Shown here piece after piece: positions 7,937 through 16,278 of a stretch of 18,398 nucleotides of DNA. The DNA comes from Clostridiales bacterium (GTDB lineage: Bacteria; Bacillota; Clostridia; Christensenellales; Borkfalkiaceae), in contig SVIK01000017.1 in the NCBI GenBank assembly GCA_015069525.1, forward strand, positions 1 through 18,398. Reading direction: 5' to 3'. The position numbers and the translations under genes are program-made. Every line of letters begins with the position of its first letter. The stretch's first letter is position 1. Under the pieces are notes generated by a model. The model was given only the letters and a program-made list of their open reading frames with translations, ran no database searches and was not told the DNA's origin.

Positions 7937-8206
7937 TTATACGTTGTGCATGGCGTTGAATATATCTTCGTGCTGTAAGTATATTGTCATGCCGATTTGT
8001 TTGCCCATTTCCGTGCATTCCTCTGCGAGTTTTGCAAGCTCGCACTTCGCATTGGAAACGTCTACTATCATAATCATGGCAAAGTATTCGCCTAATATCG
8101 TTTGCGAAATATCTTCGATGTTCGCGCCTTTCTCCCAAAGAAAATTGCTTACCTTTGCAATAATACCCGTTCTGTCCTTTCCCGTCACCGTGACAACTGC
8201 TCTCAT
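7937..8206 (-). CDS. ACT domain protein (UPF0237)
   Basis: The 89-residue protein is a single ACT domain. It begins with a beta strand, MRAVVTVTGKD, followed by RTGIIAKVSNFLWEKGANIEDI, the loop and helix that bind small ligands such as amino acids in ACT domains. The second half (FAMIMIVDVSN and the following helix) completes the fold. UPF0237 members resemble one half of the glycine-cleavage regulator GcvR. The start overlaps the stop of the preceding membrane-protein gene by four bases (ATGA), with an AAGGAG site five bases upstream. It precedes the UPF0210 gene, its usual partner. Confidence 0.93.
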   Translation of the reverse strand: MRAVVTVTGKDRTGIIAKVSNFLWEKGANIEDISQTILGEYFAMIMIVDVSNAKCELAKLAEECTEMGKQIGMTIYLQHEDIFNAMHNV

Positions 8207-8847
8207 ACTTCTTCTCCTTCTTGCGGTTCTTCCGCAACCGTTTCTTCTGGTTCTACTTCGGCGGTTTCTTCCATCGATTCTTCCGCGTCCTCATCTTCGT
8301 CTTCTTCGTATTCGCTAAATTCGTATGCGTGCTTTTCTATGATTTCGTATTGGATTAGAAAATTGCTTTGCGAAATATAACGGACGTAATCGCCACTATC
8401 GATTTCGGGCAACGGCTTTTCTTTGTCGAAATAGACTTCGCGCTCTAACCACTCCTGCTTTTTCTTGCTCCACGTTTCAAAGGCGCAACCGACGACGTCG
8501 ATATGGTCCTTTTGCAAGGCTTTTTCTCGATACACGTAAAAGTAGTTGCTCTCCTCTAATTTTAAGCCTTCGCTGATATAATAGAGCATTTTACAATAGC
8601 GACGGCTTCTACCGTATTTTATCGACATGTACGGGAACATCAGGACAAAATATACGCCCGTGCCTACGTACGTGACGGCTTTGGGAATTGTGTCCTGCTT
8701 CGCACCGTACGGCAGGGAAATGTGGTATACGAGCATGGCAATGCAGACCGCGAAATACACGCCCGTCATCGCCCAAAAGCCCGTAAGAATACGCTGTCTT
8801 TGTTTGTACGCCGCTAAATAATCGGCGTCGGTGTAAATGGCTTTCAT
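8203..8847 (-). CDS. Two-helix membrane protein with long acidic tail, unknown function
   Basis: I do not recognise the family. The 214-residue protein has a short basic N-terminus, two predicted membrane helices (about 22-42 and 58-77) with a short polar link, then a soluble segment (about 85-175) rich in aromatic and charged residues. The helices would place N- and C-termini on the same side, with the Arg/Lys-rich stretch after helix 2 (KYGRSRRYCK) suggesting the cytoplasm. From about 176 to the end it is almost pure Glu and Asp with Ala, Pro and Val. An AGAGGA site precedes the ATG. Translation is coupled to the ACT gene by a 4-bp overlap. Confidence 0.8.
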   Translation of the reverse strand: MKAIYTDADYLAAYKQRQRILTGFWAMTGVYFAVCIAMLVYHISLPYGAKQDTIPKAVTYVGTGVYFVLMFPYMSIKYGRSRRYCKMLYYISEGLKLEESNYFYVYREKALQKDHIDVVGCAFETWSKKKQEWLEREVYFDKEKPLPEIDSGDYVRYISQSNFLIQYEIIEKHAYEFSEYEEDEDEDAEESMEETAEVEPEETVAEEPQEGEEV

Positions 8848-8868
8848 TTTCGTCCTCTGTTCGCTAAA

Positions 8869-9714
8869 TTATTTGTTGTAAATGAAAAGTACGCCGAGCG
8901 TCCCCTTTCCGCAATGGCTGGTGATAATCGAGCCTGCTACCGTTTCGATGACTTCGTCAAATTCGAAAAGCTCCGCTACCTTTGCCTTCGCTACGTCTAC
9001 AAGTTCCTTATCCGCGCTGGAATGGGTGATAAAGCAACGGGATTTATCGTAGGAAGGGTATGTAGCGACAAGCTCTTCAATGTATTTGGAAATACAACGT
9101 TCCATGCTACCCTTGCACGTACCGCCTTGTTGCAACTTCCCGTCTACCATCACGATTTTCGGGTGAATTTTTAAAATGTTTGCGGCAAGCATTTTCATGC
9201 TGGAACATCTACCGCCTTTATGCAAATAATCGAGCGTGTCGGGAACGAACGACGTGTTCGTACGTTCGCGCAAATCGCAAATCGCTTTTTCAATCTCTTC
9301 CGCGCTCTTGCCCTCGTCACGCATATCCGCCGCCTTTAATACGAGCAAGCCTTGCCCAGAAGAGAGCGCTTTCGAATCGATTACGCGCACTTTGCCGTTG
9401 AACGAATTGGAAGCCTCTACCGCAAAGTTGTGCGAGCCAGACGATTTGGACGAGATGCTGAAATGGATGAGCTCGTCATAGCCTTTTAACTGTTCTTCGA
9501 AGAATTCTTCGTAATCTGCAACGCTCGGCGCGCTGGTTTTGGGAAGAATTTTCGTCCTTGCAACGAAATCGAAAATGTCTTGCGGGGTGATATCCTCGCC
9601 GTCGCGATATACGTTTGCGTCTAAGTTTACCTGAAAGTGCAAAATGCCAATGTTGCGCTCTTCTACGAGTGCGCCAAGGTCGCAAGTGCTGTCCGATGTG
9701 ATTCTGATTGCCAT
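8869..9714 (-). CDS. DegV family fatty-acid-binding protein
   Basis: The 281-residue protein is full length for DegV. The N-terminus MAIRITSDSTCDL is the hallmark first strand and loop. The conserved TSAPS near 60-64, the SSKSSGSHN segment near 88-96 and the DYLHKGGRCS segment near 162-171 line the fatty-acid pocket in DegV structures. Family members such as FakB bind a fatty acid and present it to the kinase FakA for phosphorylation, which feeds phospholipid synthesis. No FakA partner is encoded in this window. An AAAGGAG site lies about nine bases before the ATG. The gene follows signal peptidase I after a 41-bp AT-rich gap without a terminator. Confidence 0.93.
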   Translation of the reverse strand: MAIRITSDSTCDLGALVEERNIGILHFQVNLDANVYRDGEDITPQDIFDFVARTKILPKTSAPSVADYEEFFEEQLKGYDELIHFSISSKSSGSHNFAVEASNSFNGKVRVIDSKALSSGQGLLVLKAADMRDEGKSAEEIEKAICDLRERTNTSFVPDTLDYLHKGGRCSSMKMLAANILKIHPKIVMVDGKLQQGGTCKGSMERCISKYIEELVATYPSYDKSRCFITHSSADKELVDVAKAKVAELFEFDEVIETVAGSIITSHCGKGTLGVLFIYNK

Positions 9715-9755
9715 AACTGATTTCTCCTTTATCCTATACCTTTAATTTTTTTTCG

Positions 9756-10445
9756 TTAATCTTGTCCCGAAAACGCTTCCGAGGGGAAGAAAAAGAATTT
9801 CAAAATTCCGTCGTAGCGGACTGCCCAATCGGGAACGATACCATAGATATCTTCTTCTTTGTACAATCTATCGAGTTTCGAATATAATTTTTGATTGGGC
9901 GGATTCTCTTTATAACGACTGTCCATGCTTCTTTGTCTATTGTCGCCAAGGAAGAAAATTTCCCCCTCGCCCACCTCGTAAGTGGTAAAATCGTACGAGT
10001 TTTTTCCATAAATATAATTTGCGTACGGCTCGTTAAGCGGAGTGAATTCCTCTTGCCCTTTATAGCGAACGTACACCTGTCCGTCTATACATTTTACTGC
10101 GTCGCCCTCTTTGGCTATCAACCGCTTGATTAAAAAATCGGGTTGGGTTGCGCCTTGGAATTCTGGATAGTCCCCAACGTAGACCACGATGATATCGCCG
10201 TAATCTGCCTTGCGCTTTTCGTTTACGGGGCGCATAAGCAGATGCTGTTCGTCCATAAGCGTAGGAGACATGGATTTGCCGTCTACTACGACGCCGTTGA
10301 AAGCCGTCGTAAAGTATATCCGCAAACCGAATATCAATAAAAGCAAGGACAGCAATACGATATAAAAACGAAAAGTGGAATTCCTTTCTTTGAACCCGAA
10401 CTTTTCCTCATATAACTGAGTATCCTTTAAGTTCTTTTCAAGCAT
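9756..10445 (-). CDS. lepB: Signal peptidase I
   Basis: This membrane-anchored serine protease removes signal peptides from exported proteins. A cytoplasmic N-terminus of about 24 residues leads into one membrane helix (about 25-48). The catalytic domain follows outside the membrane. Ser58 is the nucleophile in GKSMSPTL, Lys107 in LIKRLIAKEGD is the general base, and GDNR at 167-170 with SMDSR at 173-177 is the conserved box E. The single anchor and the size of 229 residues are typical of Gram-positive type I enzymes. The ATG lies 8 bp inside the end of the DUF951 gene, with an AAGGAAG ribosome site in that gene's last codons. Confidence 0.95.
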   Translation of the reverse strand: MLEKNLKDTQLYEEKFGFKERNSTFRFYIVLLSLLLLIFGLRIYFTTAFNGVVVDGKSMSPTLMDEQHLLMRPVNEKRKADYGDIIVVYVGDYPEFQGATQPDFLIKRLIAKEGDAVKCIDGQVYVRYKGQEEFTPLNEPYANYIYGKNSYDFTTYEVGEGEIFFLGDNRQRSMDSRYKENPPNQKLYSKLDRLYKEEDIYGIVPDWAVRYDGILKFFFFPSEAFSGQD

Positions 10446-10626
10446 TTTCTTCTTCCTTCTTGCAGGATTTTACGCGTTTTTTAAGCTCATCCCTAGTAAG
10501 ATTGACGAACTTTCCACAAGTGGTGCAACGCAATTTCACGTCCGCACCAATACGAACGATTGCCCAATCCTTTCCACCGCAAGGGTGCGGTTTTTTCATT
10601 GTGTAAATTTCACCTATCTCGTACAT
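10438..10626 (-). CDS. DUF951 small zinc-ribbon-like protein
   Basis: The 62-residue protein matches DUF951. It has KKPHPCGGKDW at about 11-21, then the GADVKLRC-type strand and a CTTCGK zinc-knuckle pair (Cys34, Cys37). Cys16 and Cys55 may complete a metal site, but that is inference. The family is widespread in Bacillota and is often found near replication or cell-division genes; its function is not established. The ribosome site is only a purine-rich AGAGAGAAAG stretch. The frame runs 8 bp into the lepB start, so the two are coupled. It follows the hydrolase-like gene by 13 bp. Confidence 0.9.
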   Translation of the reverse strand: MYEIGEIYTMKKPHPCGGKDWAIVRIGADVKLRCTTCGKFVNLTRDELKKRVKSCKKEEENA

Positions 10627-10639
10627 ACTTTCTCTCTTT

Positions 10640-12340
10640 TTACAACCAAAGTATATTGGTGATGGAATATTCTACGCCTTCCGTCGCACAATCGAACGCC
10701 AACGATTTACCGTCGAAAAAGTTCTTTAACGGCATTCCGCTAAATTCGCCCTTAAAATCGCCCGCCTTTAAGACGATGCGTTTCCACTTTCCTCCGCCCT
10801 TTACCTCGAAGGAACAAACGTAGCGTTCGAAATCTTTATCCACTTCGCCCACTTCGACCGCCACCACGAGCTGTTCCGTCTGCGGGAAATACACGTCGAA
10901 GCAAAGCATTGCGTTTTCCTCGGGGATATACGCAGGCGAGCCGATTTTGAACGTCTTAATACCACCTATCGAATACGCGCCTTGGATATTGGCGTAGCCC
11001 GTTTTTTGGTTGGGCTGTGCGTCCTTTTCCAAGAAAATTTCACCAATGGCGTATTTTTTATAAAACGCCGTGGAAAAGCTGTCCATTTCTTTGCCGGAAA
11101 AGAGCATTCTGCCCTTTACCGCCTGCGGATTAGGATTGGAAAGACGTTTCGTCGTAATTTTCGACATCACGCGGAAACCGTTGATGTATTTCGCATATGC
11201 GAACGCAAACACCGCTTTGGCTCCCTCGAAAGGTTTTACCAAATACGTAGCTTTACTGTTTTTTACCGCCTTGCCGTCTTGTACGAATTTCCGTTGCCAA
11301 TCGCGATACGCGCATTTCGTATTTACGTCCGCTTCCGCATAGTAAACGCCCGTTTCTTCCAAAATGCCCTCTTTGTCGCATTCGACCGTTATCTCAATCC
11401 CCTCCGCCGTTTCCGCAAGGGAAATATTCAGCGTTTCGGGAATATATATTTCTCTACCCTTTAAGTTCTTTTCCAAGAACAGCTCCATATCGATAAGCGC
11501 GTGTTCCCCTATACAAGCACCGCTTGAAGAAGAATAGACGAGCGCGTTGCCGTCCTCGAAACCGATACGAGAGTACGTGTCGTACGCCCTATCGCAATCG
11601 AATACGTAATCGCGCAGAGCGCAAAGCATTAATACGGGGCATTTTACGTACGGCGCGTACGATTGCGCCTCTACGCCCGCAATGTAGCTATGCTGTTCGT
11701 CGCTTAAATGACGGGCTACCCCTTCGCCGAATTTTGCTACGCCTGAAAACGATTTCCAGCCCACCGCGTTGATGGGTACGCCACATTTCAAATCGGGCGA
11801 GAGCATCGTTTGCCACGCGATATCGCCACCCGTGCGCAAGCCTACTACGCCAATATTGCCGATATTGGAAAGCGATTTCAAAAACTCGATACAATACAGC
11901 GCAACGTACGTCCACTCGAACCAGCAAGTTTCGTCGGCGGAAAGACCTTCCATGTGCTTATAGCCCTGTCTTTCCACAAAGTTGCCGTAATGCAAGGACG
12001 CGGGATATACCGTGCGGAGCGTTTCTTCCGTATCGTCGGGCATTTTTCCCGAATAATCGGGCATAAGCACCGCATACCCCTTTTCAAGGAAGTATTTCGC
12101 AAGCGGTTCGTCCAAAGGCTTTCCCGCCTCGCCAAGCAATAATACCGCCGGCTTTTTCCCCTCTGAAAGCGGATACATTAACCGCGCGGAAATACGGACG
12201 CTACCGTCCGCTACCGTATGCCCAGAAAAAGATACGCTACTATAACGATAGCCCTTACTCTCTTCTACGTCCCACTCGGTTGCGTTGAGCGGGGTCTTTA
12301 CGTTAAATTTTTTCCATAAAGCGACTGCGCTTATTATCAT
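10640..12340 (-). CDS. Alpha/beta-hydrolase-like protein with Arg at the nucleophile position, plus C-terminal beta domain
   Basis: The 566-residue protein begins with an alpha/beta-hydrolase fold (about 25-295). It has the strand and oxyanion region KPAVLLLGEAG at 63-73, AVLMPDYSG at 90-98, the nucleophile elbow VVGLRTGG at 165-172, the acid strand near ALRDYVFD at 241-248 and His280 in GEHALID. At the position normally Ser, residue 169 is Arg (CGC), while the Asp and His candidates remain. Residues 300-566 look like beta-sandwich domains, with ends resembling carbohydrate-binding modules. No signal peptide or anchor is present. The family is unidentified, with esterase or acyl-hydrolase relatives likely. 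Its AAAGGA site lies in the loop of a 6-bp inverted repeat (12342-12362). Confidence 0.75.
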   Translation of the reverse strand: MIISAVALWKKFNVKTPLNATEWDVEESKGYRYSSVSFSGHTVADGSVRISARLMYPLSEGKKPAVLLLGEAGKPLDEPLAKYFLEKGYAVLMPDYSGKMPDDTEETLRTVYPASLHYGNFVERQGYKHMEGLSADETCWFEWTYVALYCIEFLKSLSNIGNIGVVGLRTGGDIAWQTMLSPDLKCGVPINAVGWKSFSGVAKFGEGVARHLSDEQHSYIAGVEAQSYAPYVKCPVLMLCALRDYVFDCDRAYDTYSRIGFEDGNALVYSSSSGACIGEHALIDMELFLEKNLKGREIYIPETLNISLAETAEGIEITVECDKEGILEETGVYYAEADVNTKCAYRDWQRKFVQDGKAVKNSKATYLVKPFEGAKAVFAFAYAKYINGFRVMSKITTKRLSNPNPQAVKGRMLFSGKEMDSFSTAFYKKYAIGEIFLEKDAQPNQKTGYANIQGAYSIGGIKTFKIGSPAYIPEENAMLCFDVYFPQTEQLVVAVEVGEVDKDFERYVCSFEVKGGGKWKRIVLKAGDFKGEFSGMPLKNFFDGKSLAFDCATEGVEYSITNILWL

Positions 12341-12382
12341 GAACTATTTTTCCTTTATAGTTTTTACCAAATTACCAATTTT

Positions 12383-14980
12383 TTACGCCAACGTTTCCAC
12401 GCTTAAATACGAGCCGTGTCGTTCGTTCGCACCCGTGACGAGTATCTTATTTTCGATACGACGTTTGAGTTCCTCCACGTGGGAAATTAAACCGACAGAA
12501 AACGTTTTGCTCAGTTTTCCAAGCACGTCCATAACCGTTTCTACAAGCTTTTCGTCCAACGTACCAAACCCTTCGTCCAAGAAGAAAAATTCTATCGGGC
12601 GCGCTGATTTTTGACAAATGGACGCGGACAACGAAAGCGCAAGCGATAACGATACCAAGAACGTTTCTCCGCCAGAAAGCGTCTTTACGGTACGAAGCTC
12701 TCCCCCGTTTAAGTTATCCCCGATTTTAAACTCCTTATCGTATTGCAAGAAGTATCGTCCGCCCGTCAAGGAAAGAAGCGTTTTGCTTGCCAAAAGACAA
12801 ATTTCTTGCAAATATTCGCATGCGATAAACTCCAAAAATTTGTTTCCGCGAAGAAGCAAGCGAAGCTCGTCACACGTTTGTAAGCGCTTTTGCTTTTCCG
12901 CCAACAATTTGCCTTGCTCCTTATACTTTTCACGGAGCGCCAACAAGCGTTCTAACTTGGCTTCTTTAAAGTTGAGCGAACGCACGAGTTCTTCCTTTCT
13001 TTCCTTCAATGCAAGCCACGTTTGTTTCGCACGCACAACCTCCTCGTCGCTATACCCGTCAAAACGCGTTTTATCCGTTTCCTCGTATTGGCGACGGCAA
13101 AGCTCGTAATCCTCAAAAAACGCCGTGCATATCTTTTGATTACGGGCGTATTCGCCCACGCTTTCTACAAGCGACAACGCTTGCGCTTCGTCGGCAAAGC
13201 CATTCTCTTTTATCTGCGTTTGCAAAGCGGTATCGATTGCGTTAGCACGCTCGGCATGTGTGGAAGCGAGCTGTTCTTGCGTTTGCTTTTCCGCAAAAAA
13301 GGCGTTGCAATCCGCTTGCGCTTTTTCAAGCGCTATTTGGCTATCCGCTTGCGCTTTTTTCAAACTTTCTATTTGCAAGGCAAGCTCTTGCTCCGTGCCA
13401 AGACCTTGCAAATCCGCTATCTTCTCTTTTGCCAAAAGCAGGTTTTGTTTTAACAGCGTGCCCTGCTTTTCAATAAGCTTCTTTTCGTCTTCATTTCTTT
13501 CGTATTTTTGACGGCGGGTCTCCAACGCCTCCAATTCCGTTTGCAGGCGTTTTCTCTGCTGTTCCTGTTCCCTAAACGCCAAGTTTACGGAAAGAATATC
13601 CAGCGTTTCGCCCCTGTCCGTTTGCAAGGTGTACTTTTCCAAAAGCGGTTGAATATCGGGGGATACGGACGGATGCTTTTGCGCGAGCGCCGTTAAATCC
13701 GCACGCACTTCGCCGTACGTATCCGCAAGAATTACGCCCTTATAGTTATGCTTTAAATAATCGAGTAGGTTGGCGTCTTCTCCCAATGCGGAAAGCTTAC
13801 CCTCTATCTCTAACTTCTTGCCTGCAAAATCCTCGAAAACGCACTTGTCTTTCAACGCGCGATATTGCGCTACGCAAGCGTCGTATTCCTTTTGTATCCG
13901 CTCTGCATGGGCGGTGTCCTGCGCACCGTCACGCACCTTTTGCATTTGCAAGGATAAAGCCAATATCTTCTCGTCGAAACGGCTTCCTTCCGCGTACGCT
14001 TTGGCTTTTTGCTGTTTGATAACCGCTACGTCGTAGCTTTCATGCGCGCGCTTTGCACGCTCCCACGCGTGCGCGCGTTGCATTTTCGCATTTTCCCGTT
14101 CCTCTATCCTCTCCTTAATCGCTTGCGCTTTGGGGAATTTCTCCAATTTTTCGCGCAACTCTTGCATGCTTTTCAGCCTTTCTTGCAAGCCTTCCAAACG
14201 TCTACAAAGCGCGTCGAATGCTTCCTTTTCCCTTTGCAAAGCCGTCCATTTTTGTAGCGCCGTTTCCGCGTTTATTAACGCTTCATTCGCTTCCTTAACA
14301 ACAGCGCGCTCCTGCACAAGCTCCGCTTGCAAGATTTCAAAGCCCGCCTCGTCGCTCGCTTCGTTTTCTTCCATTTTTGCGCGGATTAAATTGACTTCTT
14401 CCTCCGCTGAAAAGTATTTTTCGTTCACCGCTTTGGTAAGCCGTTCGCCGTATTTTTCCAAGTTGAATAATCGGGCAACCAATTTTACGCGCTCTGCCTG
14501 CGTCGATTTTACAAGTGCGGAAAAATCGCCCTGTGGAAGCGCTATGCACATCTTGAAATCGGAAAAGGTTAAGCCGATAATTTGCTCGATTTTCTCGTCT
14601 ACGTCGCGCGTACCTTCGGCAAGCGCCAACAACTCGCCGTTGGCAAGGCGTTCGTATAAGTACGCTTTCGTCGTGCCGTTCTTGCGACGACGTTCCCGCT
14701 TGACACGGTAAACGTGGCGCACTCCCTCCGTCGATATCTCGAAATCAAACGTCACGTACGCGCCGTCCGAGTGATAATTGATACAGTCGTTAAACGATTT
14801 GGGGGCACGGTCTATCTCGCCGTATAACGCAAAGTGGATACTGTCTAAAATCGTGCTCTTTCCACTACCCGTGTCACCGAATATCCCGAATACGCCACCG
14901 GAAAGGAGTTTGGCAAAATCAATGTGCGCTTTGTCTTCAAAGCTGTTCAAACCGCAAAATTCTAAGTATATCGGCTTCAT
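12383..14980 (-). CDS. sbcC: SbcC-type SMC ATPase (Rad50-like nuclease subunit), zinc hook absent
   Basis: With SbcD this protein forms the MRN-like complex that opens hairpins and processes blocked DNA ends. The N-terminal ATPase half has Walker A GDTGSGKST at 35-43 and the Q-loop LPQGDF at 148-153. The C-terminal half has the signature LSGGE at 768-772, Walker B FFFLDEGFG at 798-806 and the D-loop after it. Two Glu/Lys-rich coiled-coil arms occupy about 180-395 and 465-705. The apex (about 395-465) has no CxxC, the zinc hook usual in SbcC/Rad50. A strong AAGGAGG site precedes the ATG. The gene lies 21 bp after sbcD. The size of 865 is shorter than E. coli SbcC (about 1050). Confidence 0.94.
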   Translation of the reverse strand: MKPIYLEFCGLNSFEDKAHIDFAKLLSGGVFGIFGDTGSGKSTILDSIHFALYGEIDRAPKSFNDCINYHSDGAYVTFDFEISTEGVRHVYRVKRERRRKNGTTKAYLYERLANGELLALAEGTRDVDEKIEQIIGLTFSDFKMCIALPQGDFSALVKSTQAERVKLVARLFNLEKYGERLTKAVNEKYFSAEEEVNLIRAKMEENEASDEAGFEILQAELVQERAVVKEANEALINAETALQKWTALQREKEAFDALCRRLEGLQERLKSMQELREKLEKFPKAQAIKERIEERENAKMQRAHAWERAKRAHESYDVAVIKQQKAKAYAEGSRFDEKILALSLQMQKVRDGAQDTAHAERIQKEYDACVAQYRALKDKCVFEDFAGKKLEIEGKLSALGEDANLLDYLKHNYKGVILADTYGEVRADLTALAQKHPSVSPDIQPLLEKYTLQTDRGETLDILSVNLAFREQEQQRKRLQTELEALETRRQKYERNEDEKKLIEKQGTLLKQNLLLAKEKIADLQGLGTEQELALQIESLKKAQADSQIALEKAQADCNAFFAEKQTQEQLASTHAERANAIDTALQTQIKENGFADEAQALSLVESVGEYARNQKICTAFFEDYELCRRQYEETDKTRFDGYSDEEVVRAKQTWLALKERKEELVRSLNFKEAKLERLLALREKYKEQGKLLAEKQKRLQTCDELRLLLRGNKFLEFIACEYLQEICLLASKTLLSLTGGRYFLQYDKEFKIGDNLNGGELRTVKTLSGGETFLVSLSLALSLSASICQKSARPIEFFFLDEGFGTLDEKLVETVMDVLGKLSKTFSVGLISHVEELKRRIENKILVTGANERHGSYLSVETLA

Positions 14981-15001
14981 TGATTTTCCCTCCTTTTTCG
15001 C

Positions 15002-16165
15002 TTATTCTCTTTCTTCTATCTCCGCAAGCGTTTCTAAAAACAACGTCTTTACGCTTGGCTTCGGCTCCTTGCCGTACCCGCTTTTATAATACGCGTCGAA
15101 CAACGCTTCGTCGGAAAGTCCTTTTCTCGATTCGAAAACCAACGTCTCGTCGGTATGAATTTCCGTGAGCAACGATACGAGCCCGACGTGTTTATACAAC
15201 CTCGCGGAATCGTCCGTCGTGAGCGGTGCGGATAATTGCAACGTGAGTTCTATCCATGCGTCAGGGTACGCTTGCAACAGCGTTTCCGCACCCTCTACGC
15301 TATCCGCGCGCAAACGGATTAGTTTCTTGCCCGACGTTAACGGAACTTCTTTAAAATCCGTCACCCCCGCTTTGGACAGACAAAAGACTTTTACGCTTTT
15401 ATCCGCGCTCTCGTCAAAGGCGTATTGCAAGGGAGAACCGCTATAATAACAATGCCGTCCGCCCATGCGTTGCTTTTTGTGCAAATGCCCCAGCGCAATA
15501 TAATCGCTGTTTGGCAAAGCGTCTTGGGGAATTGCCCTCGCTCCGCCTAAGTCGATTTCTCGCTCTCCTTCCGACACGCTCCCCCCAGCGACGAAAATGT
15601 GCGCCATGAATATGGAGGGGAGATTTTCCACGTTTCCGCTTTCTCCTTCCGCAATCCAACCTTTCATACGCTCTACGTAAGGAAGCTCCGATTTCTCTTC
15701 TTTGAAACGCGCTTCGTTGGGATAGGGCAAAGTAGAAACGAAAATGCGTTCCCCTACGCCGTTTTCAAATACGACGTACCCCTTGCCCGATTGCACGGGA
15801 CGAATAGGACGAGCGCTTTCCTTTAACGATATCGGCGTGCGGGCGTTGCCTACTACGTATATGCCTTGCTCCTGTGAAAGAGGGGCTATCGAAGAAAGAC
15901 GGACTCCGTCGTCGTGATTGCCACTTATGATAAGCACCGCGCGGGTTTCTCCCGCTACCTTTTTTATCTTTTCGTAAAAAAGTTCTTCGGCGTCCGCGCT
16001 CGGCGTATACGTGTCGAACACGTCGCCTGCAAGAAGGATGAGCTCGATTTCTTCACGCTGACAAATATCGACGATTTCGTCTAAGACTGCCGATTGCTCG
16101 TCTAAACGTTCCCTTCCTACGAGCCGTTTCCCAACGTGCCAATCGGACGTGTGCAAAATCTTCAT
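15002..16165 (-). CDS. sbcD: SbcD-type exonuclease (Mre11-like subunit)
   Basis: This is the metallophosphoesterase nuclease subunit of SbcCD. The metal-binding motifs are in order: DWH at 8-10, GDVFD at 47-51, SGNHD at 81-85, MAHIF with His189 and GHLH at 226-229. The C-terminal region (about 260-387) is the capping and SbcC-binding part. The size of 387 residues fits the family. It is the first gene of the minus-strand run. Its GGGGGAG ribosome site lies just before the ATG. A good promoter is found about 106 bp upstream (16279-16307). Confidence 0.95.
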   Translation of the reverse strand: MKILHTSDWHVGKRLVGRERLDEQSAVLDEIVDICQREEIELILLAGDVFDTYTPSADAEELFYEKIKKVAGETRAVLIISGNHDDGVRLSSIAPLSQEQGIYVVGNARTPISLKESARPIRPVQSGKGYVVFENGVGERIFVSTLPYPNEARFKEEKSELPYVERMKGWIAEGESGNVENLPSIFMAHIFVAGGSVSEGEREIDLGGARAIPQDALPNSDYIALGHLHKKQRMGGRHCYYSGSPLQYAFDESADKSVKVFCLSKAGVTDFKEVPLTSGKKLIRLRADSVEGAETLLQAYPDAWIELTLQLSAPLTTDDSARLYKHVGLVSLLTEIHTDETLVFESRKGLSDEALFDAYYKSGYGKEPKPSVKTLFLETLAEIEERE

Positions 16166-16202
16166 CGCTCTCCCCCTTTATTTTTTTGAAAAAATTATCG
16201 AA

Positions 16203-16222
16203 AACGGCTTGCTTTTGCCGTT
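16203..16222. promoter_or_regulatory. Inverted repeat AACGGC-N8-GCCGTT between sbcD and dnaD-like gene
   Basis: Half-sites AACGGC (16203-16208) and GCCGTT (16217-16222) enclose the -35 box of the plus-strand promoter in the 8-bp loop. The half-site resembles that of the second inverted repeat at 16254-16278. A shared operator, or a hairpin in the sbcD leader (followed by only four T on the minus strand), are both possible; neither is proven. Confidence 0.5.
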
Positions 16223-16237
16223 CAAAAAATGTATAAT
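16209..16237 (+). promoter_or_regulatory. Predicted sigma-A promoter for the DnaD/DnaC-type gene
   Basis: A -35 box TTGCTT (16209-16214) and a perfect -10 box TATAAT (16232-16237) are separated by 17 bp, the consensus distance. The start of transcription would be near 16244, giving a leader of about 184 nt before the ATG at 16428. It faces the minus-strand promoter at 16279-16307. Confidence 0.65.
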
Positions 16238-16253
16238 AATCCTACTCCGCTAA

Positions 16254-16278
16254 AAACGGGCGATAGTTATACCCGTTT
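16254..16278. promoter_or_regulatory. Inverted repeat AAACGGG-N11-CCCGTTT between facing promoters
   Basis: Seven-bp arms at 16254-16260 and 16272-16278 lie between the -10 boxes of the two facing promoters. The half-site (AACGGG) is like AACGGC in the repeat at 16203-16222. Its place at the predicted start of both transcripts fits an operator or an RNA hairpin. It lacks the T-run expected of a terminator. Confidence 0.5.

Noticed and set aside
16203..16278. Inverted repeats read as Rho-independent terminators
   Set aside because: Neither stem is followed by a proper T-run on either strand, and they overlap good promoter boxes.
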